Of a stretch of DNA of 54,650 nucleotides, positions 7,317 to 16,172 are shown one piece after another. The position numbers were made by a program, and so were the translations under genes. The DNA lies in contig CAUJDW010000089.1 of assembly GCA_963169455.1 (NCBI GenBank), forward strand, positions 1 through 54,650. Reading direction: 5' to 3'. This DNA comes from Bacteroidota bacterium (GTDB lineage: Bacteria; Bacteroidota; Bacteroidia; Chitinophagales; Saprospiraceae). The notes below the pieces were generated by a model. It was given only the letters and a program-made list of their open reading frames with translations, did no database searches and had not been told where the DNA came from. Every line of letters begins with the position of its first letter. Within the stretch, counting starts at the first letter, position 1.

Positions 7317-8573
7317 ATGAAAAAATACCGCCACATCCGCACCATCGCCTTCGACGCCGACGACACCCTCTGGGTGAACGAGCCCATCTTTCAGCAGACC
7401 CAGGAAAAGCTGAAGGCACTGCTCGCTCCTTACGTGAACCCGGCGGAACTCGATGAGCGGCTGTATGAAACCGAGCGCAAAAACCTGCACCTTTTTGGCT
7501 ACGGCGTAAAGGGCTTTACCTTGTCGATGATCGAAACCGCGGTGCAACTCAGCGGCGGGCTGGTGGATGGCCGCACCATCCACCAGATCATCGGCATGGG
7601 CAAGGAAATGCTGGAACACCCCATCGAACTGCTGGATGGGGTACAGGAAACCATTGAAGCGCTGGCCCCCTTTTACGAACTGATGATCATCACCAAAGGC
7701 GACCTGTTCGACCAGGAAAGCAAAATCGCCCGCTCGGGCCTGGCCGAGCGCTTTCACCGCATAGAGATCCTTTCCGAAAAGGATGAGGATACCTACCAGC
7801 GGGTATTCCGGCGCAACGGGCTGAAGATGGAACAGGTGCTGATGGTGGGCAATTCCCTGAAGTCCGACATCCTCCCTGTGTGCAGGCTGGGGGGCAAAGC
7901 GGTGTACATCCCCTACCACACGACCTGGGTGCACGAACAGGTAGCCTCCCAGCAGGCGGAAGGCTTCGTATACGAGGAGATCGGCAACCTCCGCCAGCTC
8001 ATCCGCCTGCTCAACCCCGGACAGCGCCCGGCACTGGATGACACGGAACTGCTCATCGAAGGCGATGGGTTCCGCCTGCGGCGCTTCGCCCGTTCCGACG
8101 TGGGCAGCGTAGCGCGCCACGCCAACAATATCAGGATCGCCACCCGGCTGCAGGACCGCTTCCCCCACCCCTACACCGAAGAAGATGCACGCTCGTTCAT
8201 CGATTACGCCATTCAGGCCGAAATGGAATCCATCTTCGCCATCGAAGTGGACGGGCAGGCCGCCGGCTCCATAGGGCTTATCTTCCAGCAGGACGTGTAC
8301 CGGAAATCGGCAGAACTGGGCTACTGGCTGGGTGAATCCTACTGGGGCAGGGGCATCGCCACGGCCGCCGTGCGCGCCATGGTGCAACATGCTTTTTCCG
8401 AACTCGGGTTGCACCGCGTCTCCGCACGCATCTTCGCCGACAACGCCGCCTCCCGGCGGGTGCTGGAAAAAGCCGGCTTCGCCCTGGAAGGCGCCGCCCG
8501 CCAGGCCGTTGAGAAAAACGGGCGTTTGCTGGATGTCCTGAATTTCGGCATCCTGGCCGGAGAACAGGGCTGA
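7317..8573 (+). CDS. HAD phosphatase-GNAT acetyltransferase fusion
   Basis: 418 residues. The start is at ATG 7317 because MKKYRHIRTIAFDADDTLW opens directly into HAD motif I (D13-A-D15-D-T17); the frame upstream overlaps the peptidase and has no domain. HAD motifs II (MIITKGD), III (SEKDEDTY) and IV (VGNSLKSDI) follow, giving a YjjG-like phosphatase of about 235 residues. From about residue 245 a complete RimJ/RimL-type GNAT domain begins (GFRLRRFARSD), with the acetyl-CoA loop GYWLGESYWGRGIATAAV and RVLEKAGFALEG. The two domains are continuous with no frameshift. Substrates are unknown; a combined damage-repair role (house-cleaning nucleotidase plus acetylation) is speculation. Confidence 0.85.
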   Translation: MKKYRHIRTIAFDADDTLWVNEPIFQQTQEKLKALLAPYVNPAELDERLYETERKNLHLFGYGVKGFTLSMIETAVQLSGGLVDGRTIHQIIGMGKEMLEHPIELLDGVQETIEALAPFYELMIITKGDLFDQESKIARSGLAERFHRIEILSEKDEDTYQRVFRRNGLKMEQVLMVGNSLKSDILPVCRLGGKAVYIPYHTTWVHEQVASQQAEGFVYEEIGNLRQLIRLLNPGQRPALDDTELLIEGDGFRLRRFARSDVGSVARHANNIRIATRLQDRFPHPYTEEDARSFIDYAIQAEMESIFAIEVDGQAAGSIGLIFQQDVYRKSAELGYWLGESYWGRGIATAAVRAMVQHAFSELGLHRVSARIFADNAASRRVLEKAGFALEGAARQAVEKNGRLLDVLNFGILAGEQG

Positions 8574-8629
8574 GCATTTCTGTTTTTCCCCCTTTTTTTG
8601 CCATCTTACAGGGTACAAATATCCCCTGT

Positions 8630-10816
8630 ATGAAAAAACGCAAGCTGCAACTGGCCGGCATCGCCCTCCTGCTGGCATGTTTCGCCCATTCCTGCCAACA
8701 GCCCGCACCAGATGAAAACCACGCAGGCTGGCCCGTGTACGCCGGCTCCAAAACCGCAATCCGCTATTCTTCCAACCGGCAGATCCACCCCGGAAATGTC
8801 AATCTGCTTGAACAGGCCTGGGTGTACGACACCGGCGACAAAGACCCCGGCAACCGCTCCCAGATCCAATGCAACCCCATCGTAGTGGAAGGCATACTGT
8901 TCGGTACGTCCCCGCAATCCAAACTTTTCGCGCTCCATGCGGCCACCGGCGAGCCGCTCTGGGTATTCGACCCCTACACTCCCGGCGGGCAGGTGAAAAC
9001 GCCCGAGGCCGTCTACCACATCAACCGGGGCGTTACCTACTGGCAGGACGAACAGGGCGGCGGCAAACGGATTTTTTACAGCGCAGGCCCCCGGCTATAC
9101 TGCATCGACGCGGAAAAAGGCGTGCCTGTAACCGGCTTCGGCAGCAATGGCTTTATCGATTTGAGGGAGAACCTGGACGTGGAAATTAATCCGGAAGAAG
9201 CGTATGCCGTGGGCACTTCTCCCGGCATCATATACAAAGATTTGCTCATCGTCGGCATGCGCCTGTCGGAAGATGCGGGCGCGCTTCCCGGCCACATCCG
9301 CGCTTTCGACGCCCGCACCGGCGAAAGGCGCTGGATATTCCACACCATCCCCCACCCGGGCGAGTTGGGCTACGACACCTGGGAGGACCCCAATGCCTGG
9401 AAGAGGATCGGCGGCGCCAACAACTGGGCAGGCATGGCGCTTGATGAGAAAAGGGGCATCGTGTTTGTGCCCACCGGCTCGGCTTCGCCAGACTTCTGGG
9501 GCGGGGGCCGCAAGGGGCAGAACCTCTTCGCCAACAGCCTGGTCGCCCTCGATGCAGCTACCGGGCGGCACATCTGGCACTATCAGGTTATACACCACGA
9601 CCTCTGGGACCGCGACCTGCCCGCCACGCCAGGCCTCATCACCCTCAGGCATGGAGGCAGGCGCATCGACGCCGTCGCCCAGATCACCAAACACGGATAC
9701 ATTTTCCTGTTCGACAGGCAAAGCGGTGAGCCCTTGTTCCCCATTGAGGAAAAGCCCGTCCCCACGGAAGGCCTGCCGGGCGAAGCGCCTTGGCCTACCC
9801 AGCCCATCCCCGCCCTGCCCGAACCCTTCGCCCGCCAGCAATTCGGCCCGGAAGACATTGCCAGGCTCAGCCCGGAAAGCCACGCTTACCTGCTGGAGCG
9901 CTACAACAAGGTGGCCTACCGCGAACCCTTCACCCCGCCCGGCAAAGGGGGCGTATGGATTTTCCCCGGCTTCGACGGCGGCGGCGAATGGGGCGGCGCC
10001 GCCATCGACCCCGAAAGCGGGATACTTTACGTCAACTCCAGCGAACTGCCCTGGTCGCTGACGATGATCGACAGGCCGGAAGCAGAACCGGCCGAAGCGC
10101 TCAGCCCGGGCCGGCAGGCCTACAACCGCTACTGTTTGGCCTGCCACGGGGCCGGGCGCCAGGGGTATGGCGACGCCTTCCCCACCCTGCTCGGGCTCAG
10201 GGAAAAGTACAAAGAAACGGAGGTGAAAGCCATCATCGAAAACGGCAGGAATATGATGCCGGCCTTTCCACAGATCGGCGCAGAGGAAAAGGCCGCCCTG
10301 CTGGCTTTCCTGCTGGAAAAAGAGCAAGCCCCGCCGCCGGGCAGACAGGCGCCGGCACAGGCACAGGCTGCAAAACCCGCAGGGCTGCCCCCCTACATCA
10401 TGACCGGTTACCATCGCTTTCTGGATGAAAACGGCTACCCCGGCATCACCCCGCCCTGGGGCACGCTCAACGCAGTGGACCTCAACAGCGGCAAACTGCT
10501 GTGGAAAGTCCCCCTGGGCGAATACCCCGAACTGACGGCCAGAGGAATACCTCCCACCGGTACGGAAAACTACGGCGGGCCGGTAGTGACCGCCGGCGGA
10601 CTGGTGTTCATAGCCGCCACAAAGGACGAAAAGATCAGGGCCTTCGACAAAACGGACGGTAAAGCCCTCTGGGAAGCGCCCCTGCCCGCCGCCGGCTACG
10701 CAACGCCCGCTGTTTACAGCATCGGCGGCCGGCAGTTCGTGGTGATCGCCTGCGGCGGCGGCAAGATCGGCAGCAAATCGGGCAGCCAGTATGTAGCCTT
10801 CGCACTGCCGGAATAA
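8630..10816 (+). CDS. PQQ-dependent dehydrogenase with internal cytochrome c domain
   Basis: 728 residues. The N-terminal hydrophobic stretch ends in FAHSC, a weak lipobox, so export is likely and lipidation possible. Repeated propeller motifs are visible (PLWVFDPYTPGG, DARTGERRWIFHT, DAATGRHIWHYQ, DLNSGKLLWKVPLGE), matching quinoprotein dehydrogenases of the glucose/alcohol type. Between propeller blades, residues about 485-570, sits a cytochrome c domain with CLACHG (haem Cys at 502) and a distal Met in MMPAFP, so electrons can leave through its own haem. The substrate is not deducible. No PQQ biosynthesis genes are in the window. A 57-nt gap separates it from the HAD-GNAT gene. Confidence 0.88.
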   Translation: MKKRKLQLAGIALLLACFAHSCQQPAPDENHAGWPVYAGSKTAIRYSSNRQIHPGNVNLLEQAWVYDTGDKDPGNRSQIQCNPIVVEGILFGTSPQSKLFALHAATGEPLWVFDPYTPGGQVKTPEAVYHINRGVTYWQDEQGGGKRIFYSAGPRLYCIDAEKGVPVTGFGSNGFIDLRENLDVEINPEEAYAVGTSPGIIYKDLLIVGMRLSEDAGALPGHIRAFDARTGERRWIFHTIPHPGELGYDTWEDPNAWKRIGGANNWAGMALDEKRGIVFVPTGSASPDFWGGGRKGQNLFANSLVALDAATGRHIWHYQVIHHDLWDRDLPATPGLITLRHGGRRIDAVAQITKHGYIFLFDRQSGEPLFPIEEKPVPTEGLPGEAPWPTQPIPALPEPFARQQFGPEDIARLSPESHAYLLERYNKVAYREPFTPPGKGGVWIFPGFDGGGEWGGAAIDPESGILYVNSSELPWSLTMIDRPEAEPAEALSPGRQAYNRYCLACHGAGRQGYGDAFPTLLGLREKYKETEVKAIIENGRNMMPAFPQIGAEEKAALLAFLLEKEQAPPPGRQAPAQAQAAKPAGLPPYIMTGYHRFLDENGYPGITPPWGTLNAVDLNSGKLLWKVPLGEYPELTARGIPPTGTENYGGPVVTAGGLVFIAATKDEKIRAFDKTDGKALWEAPLPAAGYATPAVYSIGGRQFVVIACGGGKIGSKSGSQYVAFALPE

Positions 10817-10838
10817 CACTACTCCGGAATCTGTCCAT

Positions 10839-10870
10839 CCACCGCTTTTCCGGGCTCCCGGAAAAGGTGG
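10839..10870. other. Strong hairpin after the PQQ dehydrogenase
   Basis: Stem TTTTCCGGG / CCCGGAAAA extended by CCACC/GGTGG around a 2-nt loop. No T-run follows, so it may be an mRNA 3' stabiliser rather than a classic terminator. Confidence 0.55.
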
Positions 10871-10967
10871 AAGCGGCGCAGCAACCCTTTTAGGCCCCAT
10901 CCGCCTGGAACAGCAGGCCCGCCTCTTTCCCGTTCAGCGCTCCTTTTTCCCGCCTCAGCACCTATTA

Positions 10968-11000
10968 TTGGCGAAAGCCTGTGCAGGCCCTGTATACTTG
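10968..11000 (+). promoter_or_regulatory. Near-consensus promoter for the FN3 protein
   Basis: TTG (10968-10970), a 22-bp spacer, then TATACTTG (10993-11000), one mismatch from TAnnTTTG. The leader to ATG 11052 would be about 45 nt. Confidence 0.4.
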
Positions 11001-11051
11001 TGGGGTAATTCAAAACCAATTACCAGAAACAAAATCAAAAAATCTAAAGCT

Positions 11052-12662
11052 ATGAAAAAGTTGACCCTGATCACTACCCTGTTTTTTGTCACTGCCCTGT
11101 TCAGCTCGGCGCTGGCCTGTTCCATTCCCGCTTCTCTTTCCGCCAACCCACTCCCCTCGGGCGATGTGGAGCTCAGCTGGGCGGCCGTCAGCGGTGCTAC
11201 GGCCTACCGGCTGGAGATCGAGGCTGAAGAAGGCGGCTTTTTTGAACTGGAATTGACTGTTAACACCAACGCCCACCTGGCAACGGGGCTCTCTGCCGGC
11301 CCACTGTACAAATTCAAAGTGCGCGCACTATGCGGCGGAGAAAAATCCGACTGGTCCGGAGATGTTTTCTTCACCTTGTCCGGCAATGGCAACGGCGGCG
11401 GCAATGGCGGCGGCAACCCCACCGGCTCTTGTGGCATCCCCATAGGCCTGTCGGTGTCGGCCGTTACCGACTCCAGCGCTACCCTGAGCTGGCAGGCAGC
11501 GCCGGGTGTGCAGCAATACGAAGTGGAGGTGGAAGATGATGAAAACACCCCGCCCTTCGTATTCAACGCCATTGTCACGGACACTTTCTTCACGGTGCTT
11601 GGCCTGAGCCCCAACGGCCAGTACCAGTTCAAGGTGAAGTCGAAGTGCAGCAATGGCAACAGCGACTATTCGGCCTGGTTCTTCTTCGGCGCCGGCGCAG
11701 GCAACGGCGGCGGCGGCAACGGCGGCGGCAACCCCACCGGCTCCTGTGGCATCCCCGTAGGCCTGTCGGCAACCGGCATCACAGGCGGCGCTGTTCTGCT
11801 GAGCTGGGCCAGCGTACCAGGTGCAGGACGCTACGAAGTGGAAGTGGAAGACGATGAAAACACCCCGCCCTTCGTGTTCAACGCCATTGTCATGGACACC
11901 TTCGTGGCGGTGGCGGGCCTGAGCCCCGACGGCCAGTACCAGTTCAAGGTGAAGTCGAAGTGCAGCGCCGGCAACAGCGATTATTCGGCATGGTTCTTCT
12001 TCGGCGCCGGCGCAGGCAATGGCGGCGGCGGCAATGGCGGCGGCAACCCCACCGGCTCCTGTGGCATCCCCACGGCCCTTACTGCAGCCAACATCACTTC
12101 CACCACGGCCCTGTTGAGCTGGGCCAGCGTCCCGGGCGCCCTGCGCTACGAGGTGGAAGTGGAAGATGATGAAAACACGCCTGCATACGAATTCGACGCC
12201 ATCAGCATGGACACGGCTATTATGGTGATCGGGCTGGCGCCGGGCGGGCAGTATCAGTTCAAGGTAAAAGCCCGGTGCAGCGGCGGCAACAGCGATTATT
12301 CGGGCTGGCACTTTTTCACTACGCCGATGAACGCACAGGCCCCTGCCCCAACTCCCGAAAATGCGCTGATCGTAGCGCCACAGAGCGCAGCGCAGGGCGT
12401 ATCCGTCCGCATGTACCCCAACCCCGCACGCCCCAACAGCAACGTTATACTGGACTTCGACTACTTTTCCGGGCCGGCGGAAGTGAATATCCGGCTGGCA
12501 GACATGCAGGGGCGTACGCAATGGAGCCAGCAATTTGAAGGCTTTGAAGGCGGCACTTCCGTTGAGATGCCAATCGGGGCTTTGCCTGCAGGCCTGTACC
12601 AGGTAGTAGTACAATCGGGCCGCCAGGTGCAAAGCTATCGCCTGGCCGTTTCCGGGCGCTAG
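11052..12662 (+). CDS. Secreted fibronectin-III repeat protein with T9SS type A tail
   Basis: 536 residues from ATG 11052 (MKKLTLITTLFFVTALFSSALA is a clear signal peptide). Four FN3-like domains follow. Domains 2-4 are near-identical copies joined by glycine-rich linkers (GNGGGNGGGNPTGSCGIP). At DNA level the copies are spaced exactly 315 bp (ACCGG of the linker at 11421, 11736 and 12051). Each domain keeps a Trp in LSWA/LSWQ and the segment YEVEVEDDENTP. The C-terminal 80 residues (VRMYPNPARPNSN to the end) are a T9SS sorting domain. It is probably a surface adhesion or scaffold protein; no catalytic domain is seen. The identical repeats should favour copy-number change by recombination. 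Confidence 0.88.
   Translation: MKKLTLITTLFFVTALFSSALACSIPASLSANPLPSGDVELSWAAVSGATAYRLEIEAEEGGFFELELTVNTNAHLATGLSAGPLYKFKVRALCGGEKSDWSGDVFFTLSGNGNGGGNGGGNPTGSCGIPIGLSVSAVTDSSATLSWQAAPGVQQYEVEVEDDENTPPFVFNAIVTDTFFTVLGLSPNGQYQFKVKSKCSNGNSDYSAWFFFGAGAGNGGGGNGGGNPTGSCGIPVGLSATGITGGAVLLSWASVPGAGRYEVEVEDDENTPPFVFNAIVMDTFVAVAGLSPDGQYQFKVKSKCSAGNSDYSAWFFFGAGAGNGGGGNGGGNPTGSCGIPTALTAANITSTTALLSWASVPGALRYEVEVEDDENTPAYEFDAISMDTAIMVIGLAPGGQYQFKVKARCSGGNSDYSGWHFFTTPMNAQAPAPTPENALIVAPQSAAQGVSVRMYPNPARPNSNVILDFDYFSGPAEVNIRLADMQGRTQWSQQFEGFEGGTSVEMPIGALPAGLYQVVVQSGRQVQSYRLAVSGR
11424..12300 (+). repeat. 315-bp tandem intragenic repeats (FN3 domain plus linker)
   Basis: Three consecutive units of 315 bp, starting near 11424, 11739 and 12054. 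The first two carry long identical stretches (for example around ACACCCCGCCCTTCGT) and the third is more diverged. The period is a multiple of three, so gain or loss would keep the frame. Confidence 0.85.
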
Positions 12663-12668
12663 GCGTCT

Positions 12669-12710
12669 TGGCAGGCTTATTATGCTTCACAGGGCATGGT
12701 AAGCCTGCCA
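12669..12710. other. Inverted repeat after the FN3 protein
   Basis: Perfect 11-bp arms TGGCAGGCTTA / TAAGCCTGCCA with a 20-nt loop, directly after the stop. Without a T-run it is a candidate transcript end or a dispersed element. Confidence 0.5.
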
Positions 12711-12775
12711 GAAGCCGTCCCAAATAAGGAGGGCATCTGATTTTTCCTAAAATCCTTCATGAAAACCTGCTAATA

Positions 12776-13339
12776 ATGAAAAAATGGATACTGCTCCCAA
12801 TGGTAAGCGCAATGATCCAATTCGCAAATGCTCAATACGCCAGGCCACCGCTGAACTATCTGGATGTCAATGCGGGAATCGGCATGCTTCCGACTTTTGT
12901 AAAGGATGCCGGTAAAGTCCGCACCCTACCCCTGAGCCTCTCAGCCGATTACCAGATAGCGGAGCACTTTAGCCTCGGCGCCTTTGCCGGTTACTCAGTT
13001 ACAGAAACGGGCCTGCGTTTTCTGCAGGATGGCAGCACGGCTCAGTGGGGCAACCATTTTACCATTTTCGGTTTAAGGCTGGCTGCCCGCAGCCGCCAGA
13101 TGGGCCCCTGGAACGTTTACGGCGGCTTGTCGGGAGGCTACAGTATTTCTCATATTAACATGATCCGGGGCGACCTGGAGAAGGTCAAGCAAGATCGAAA
13201 CATCCAGGAAATTTCCGGAAAAATGCTACTGACAGGCTTCCTTGGGGGCCGCTACAGTTTTACTTCCCGTGCCGGGCTTTTTGCGGAACTGGGCTATGGT
13301 ATTTCTTTGGCGGTTATCGGCCTGAGCATGCGCATTTGA
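12776..13339 (+). CDS. Predicted outer-membrane beta-barrel protein
   Basis: 187 residues. A signal peptide (MKKWILLPMVSAMIQFANAQ) is followed by alternating amphipathic strands, such as FSLGAFAGYSVTETGL, FTIFGLRLAARS, WNVYGGLSGGYSI and AGLFAELGYGISLAVIGLSMRI, the last forming a typical terminal strand. Size and pattern fit an eight-stranded OmpA/OmpX-like barrel. No specific relative is recognised. It follows the FN3 gene after 113 nt and is closed by a terminator. Confidence 0.7.
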   Translation: MKKWILLPMVSAMIQFANAQYARPPLNYLDVNAGIGMLPTFVKDAGKVRTLPLSLSADYQIAEHFSLGAFAGYSVTETGLRFLQDGSTAQWGNHFTIFGLRLAARSRQMGPWNVYGGLSGGYSISHINMIRGDLEKVKQDRNIQEISGKMLLTGFLGGRYSFTSRAGLFAELGYGISLAVIGLSMRI

Positions 13340-13394
13340 CGGAATACTGAAAAACCAGAAGGTTCCCCCCCTACTTTCAGTGGTTTTAACCACC

Positions 13395-13430
13395 GGCGGA
13401 GGCAGATACAGAACTGCCTTCGCCTTTTTA
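13395..13430 (+). terminator. Intrinsic terminator after the barrel gene
   Basis: Stem GGCGGAGGCAG / CTGCCTTCGCC (11 bp with one G-U), 8-nt loop, then a T-run that overlaps the end of the convergent aldolase gene. Confidence 0.8.
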
Positions 13431-14192
13431 TTTAATACTTTTCTGCAGTTCCGCCAGCTTTTGGCGGGCCCCTTCGGCCAGTATGGCCGTGTCGTCACCG
13501 ATGGAGATGAGGCGGTAGCCCATGGCTGCCAGCTCGGCGGCATGAGCGATGGAGCCCGTGTAAACGGCGGGCGCCAACTGGTGGCGCCTGCAGGCTGCCA
13601 GCACGCTTTTCAGGGCGTTGTTGAGCGTGGGGTCGTGAATATCAGCAATGCGTTTCAGGCCCAGGCTGACGCTGAGGTCAAAGGGGCCGACGAACAGTCC
13701 GTCGAGGCCGGGGGTGGCGGCGATGGCCTCCAGCATGTTGAGCGAGGAAGCCGTTTCGATCATGGCGAACGCCAGCACCTTCCGGTTGGCCACCTGGAAA
13801 TAATCGCCTTCTTCCAGCAGCCGGGCGCGGATGGGCCCGAAGCTGCGGATGCCCTCGGGCGGGTAGCGGCAGGCGCGGGCAAAACGGGCAGCTTCCTCAG
13901 CCGTATCGATCATCGGGCAGATGAGGCCCGCGGCGCCGGCGTCCAGCATTTTCATGATGACGGACGGCTCGTTCCACGGCAGGCGCACCAGCGGCACGGC
14001 AGAGGTGGTGGAAATGGCCTGCAGCATGGGCAGGGCCGTATCGGCGCTGATCAGGCCGTGCTGCAGGTCGAGCGTCAGGGCGTCGAAGCCGCTGTGGGCT
14101 GCCAGCTCGGCCGTCCAGGCATTGGGGATGGTGAGAAAAAAGTTGAGGGCCGGCTGGTTCAAGGCCCATTTCTGGCGAAGGCGTTGGCTCAT
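13428..14192 (-). CDS. HpcH/HpaI-family aldolase
   Basis: 254 residues with the signatures of class II 4-hydroxy-2-oxoheptanedioate/2-keto-3-deoxy acid aldolases: HSGFDALTLDLQHG, VRLPWNEPSVIMKMLDAGA, GLICPMIDTAEEA (metal-binding region), RSFGPIRA, and GLDGLFVGPFDLSVSLG. These cytoplasmic enzymes reversibly cleave 2-keto-4-hydroxy acids to pyruvate and an aldehyde. No aromatic-degradation operon surrounds it except the divergent phenylacetate-CoA ligase, so the physiological substrate is open. It shares a 147-bp divergent intergenic region with that ligase gene. Confidence 0.85.
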   Translation of the reverse strand: MSQRLRQKWALNQPALNFFLTIPNAWTAELAAHSGFDALTLDLQHGLISADTALPMLQAISTTSAVPLVRLPWNEPSVIMKMLDAGAAGLICPMIDTAEEAARFARACRYPPEGIRSFGPIRARLLEEGDYFQVANRKVLAFAMIETASSLNMLEAIAATPGLDGLFVGPFDLSVSLGLKRIADIHDPTLNNALKSVLAACRRHQLAPAVYTGSIAHAAELAAMGYRLISIGDDTAILAEGARQKLAELQKSIK

Positions 14193-14339
14193 GGGTGGCC
14201 GTCGGTTTAGCGATGCAGGTTACTGGTTATTTGTTTCTGGTTTAAAATTACCAAATTATCAGAATCCTAAAATCTTTAATCTTTGGCCCTTAACTTGTAT
14301 GCCGGAATATTTATGGTGTAATCAGAAACGCTCACTCCC

Positions 14340-15683
14340 ATGCGCTATTTCCAACCGGACATTGAAACCATGCCCCTGCCTAAGCTGCGGCAATTGCAGA
14401 GCGAACGCCTGCGCCGGCTCACCGCCTATCTGTATGAGCGGGTTCCTTTTTACAAACAACAACTGGATGAAGCCGGCATCCGGCCATCCGATGTCAGCGG
14501 GGTGGAGAGCCTGCACAAGCTACCCTTCACCCGGAAGCACCATTTGCGCGGCCATTACCCCTTCGGGCTTTTTGCCGTGCCGCAGCAGGAGGTTGTGCGC
14601 ATTCATGCATCAAGCGGCACTACCGGCAAACCGACGGTGGTGGGCTACACCCGGCAGGACATCGCCGTTTTCTCCGAAGTGGTGGCCCGCTCGCTGGTTG
14701 CAGCCGGCTGCCAGCCGGGCATGAAACTCCAGAACGCCTACGGCTACGGGCTGTTTACCGGCGGGCTGGGCTTGCATTACGGCGCCGAGTTGCTGGGCAT
14801 GGCCGTCATCCCCATTTCCGGTGGAATGACCGACCGGCAGTTGATGCTGCTCCAGGACTTCCAGCCCGAGGCCATTTCCTGCACGCCTTCCTACGCCCAG
14901 GCCCTGGCCGAGCAACTGGACAAACGCGGCATCGGCCTGGAAAAACTCAAGCTGAAAATCGCCATACTCGGCGCGGAACCCTGGACGGAGGCCGTCCGCC
15001 AGCAGGTGGAAGTGGGCCTGGGCGTGGACGCCATCAACATCTACGGACTGAGCGAGATCATCGGGCCGGGAGTCTCCAACGAAGATTTTGAGGAAAAAGG
15101 CTCCGGCAGTTATATCTGGGAAGACCACTTCTTCCCCGAAGTCGTGGACAAGGACACCGGCGAGCCCCTGCCCGAAGGCGCATTCGGCGTGCTGGTGTTC
15201 ACCACCCTCACCAAACAGGCCATGCCCCTGCTCCGGTACTGGACCAACGACATCACCAGTATTTACTACGAGCACTCCAAAAAGCGCACCCATATCAAGA
15301 TGGGCCCCATCCGGGGGCGGTCGGATGATATGCTCATCATTCGCGGGGTGAACCTGTTCCACACCCAGGTCGAGGAGATCATCAGCTACTTCGGCCACCT
15401 TTCGCCCAATTACCAGCTGATCGTAAGCCGCAACGGCGCCCTGGACGAGCTGGAGGTCAAAGTGGAGGTCGAACCCTCCTTCCACCGCGGGCTGGTGCTG
15501 GCCGGCCCCTGGGCGGAAGCGGCAGCCAACAACCCCACTCTGCACGCGATGCACCACGAACTGGCGAAGAAGATCAAGGACAATATCGGCCTGAGCATGC
15601 GGGTAAGCCTCTGCGAGCCGGGCAGCATTCCCAGAAGCGAAGGGGGAAAACTCAGCCGGGTCGTCGACCTGAGGAAAAAATAA
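14340..15683 (+). CDS. paaK: Phenylacetate--CoA ligase (PaaK family)
   Basis: 447 residues, the usual length. AMP-forming ligase motifs are present: SSGTTGKPTVVGYT (P-loop-like), GAELLGMAVIPISGGMTDRQ, YGLSEIIGPGV, YWTNDI and GRSDDMLIIRGVNLF, ending with the C-terminal lid domain and the IPRSEGGKLSR segment with the catalytic Lys. The order and spacing match PaaK, which activates phenylacetate with ATP and CoA in the cytoplasm. Ring-oxygenase paa genes are not nearby, so it may serve another aryl acid. A perfect-stem terminator follows directly. Confidence 0.88.
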   Translation: MRYFQPDIETMPLPKLRQLQSERLRRLTAYLYERVPFYKQQLDEAGIRPSDVSGVESLHKLPFTRKHHLRGHYPFGLFAVPQQEVVRIHASSGTTGKPTVVGYTRQDIAVFSEVVARSLVAAGCQPGMKLQNAYGYGLFTGGLGLHYGAELLGMAVIPISGGMTDRQLMLLQDFQPEAISCTPSYAQALAEQLDKRGIGLEKLKLKIAILGAEPWTEAVRQQVEVGLGVDAINIYGLSEIIGPGVSNEDFEEKGSGSYIWEDHFFPEVVDKDTGEPLPEGAFGVLVFTTLTKQAMPLLRYWTNDITSIYYEHSKKRTHIKMGPIRGRSDDMLIIRGVNLFHTQVEEIISYFGHLSPNYQLIVSRNGALDELEVKVEVEPSFHRGLVLAGPWAEAAANNPTLHAMHHELAKKIKDNIGLSMRVSLCEPGSIPRSEGGKLSRVVDLRKK

Positions 15684-15715
15684 AAGGCGCCGGCTTAGGG
15701 CAGCCGGCGCCTTCT
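15684..15715 (+). terminator. Terminator after paaK
   Basis: 12-bp perfect stem AAGGCGCCGGCT / AGCCGGCGCCTT with loop TAGGGC, followed by a pyrimidine-rich tail CTCTTC. Confidence 0.75.
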
Positions 15716-15760
15716 CTTCAAAGGATTATAATTGCGCTTTCCCTTTCAGAATGGAAAGGG

Positions 15761-16069
15761 TCAGTTCATCGCGCTGATCACGCTGTTGTCCACGCCGAAG
15801 GGAGTCGACACGTAGCCGTCGGCGGCCCAGTCGTTTTCCCACGCCTGGCCGTCGATCAGGTAGCGGAACTGGTACTCCTTGCCGGATTCCAGTTCGACAA
15901 CGGCCTTGAACTCGTCTTTCTGCTTTTTCATTTCGATTGCCTCGGCCACATTCCAGTTGTTGAAATCGCCAACCAAGGAAACGGATTTGGCAGCCGGGGC
16001 AGCTTCAACCGGCAGGGAGAAAGTCGCCTTGCAAACCGGCTTGGACTTAAGGAATTGCTTCTTGATCAT
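15761..16069 (-). CDS. Small stand-alone CBM48/AMPK-type glycogen-binding domain protein
   Basis: 102 residues consisting almost entirely of one early-set domain of the isoamylase/AMPK-beta type: VSLVGDFNNWNVAEAIEMKK, EYQFRYLIDGQAWENDWAADGYVSTPFGVDNSVI. The Trp of FNNWN and the FRYLIDG strand are the usual carbohydrate-contact positions in this family. There is no catalytic domain and no signal peptide, so it is cytoplasmic. It is a paralogue of the N-terminal half of the gene just upstream (16173-16880), likely by tandem duplication. Binding of glycogen is inferred from the fold only. Confidence 0.8.
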   Translation of the reverse strand: MIKKQFLKSKPVCKATFSLPVEAAPAAKSVSLVGDFNNWNVAEAIEMKKQKDEFKAVVELESGKEYQFRYLIDGQAWENDWAADGYVSTPFGVDNSVISAMN

Positions 16070-16172
16070 AATGCTAAAGGTTAAATGGTTATACAGTTAA
16101 AAATGGATAGCCAGGGGAAAAAACACACGCTTTCCCAATCACAAACCACAGGTCGCCAATTACAGGCTGCTT

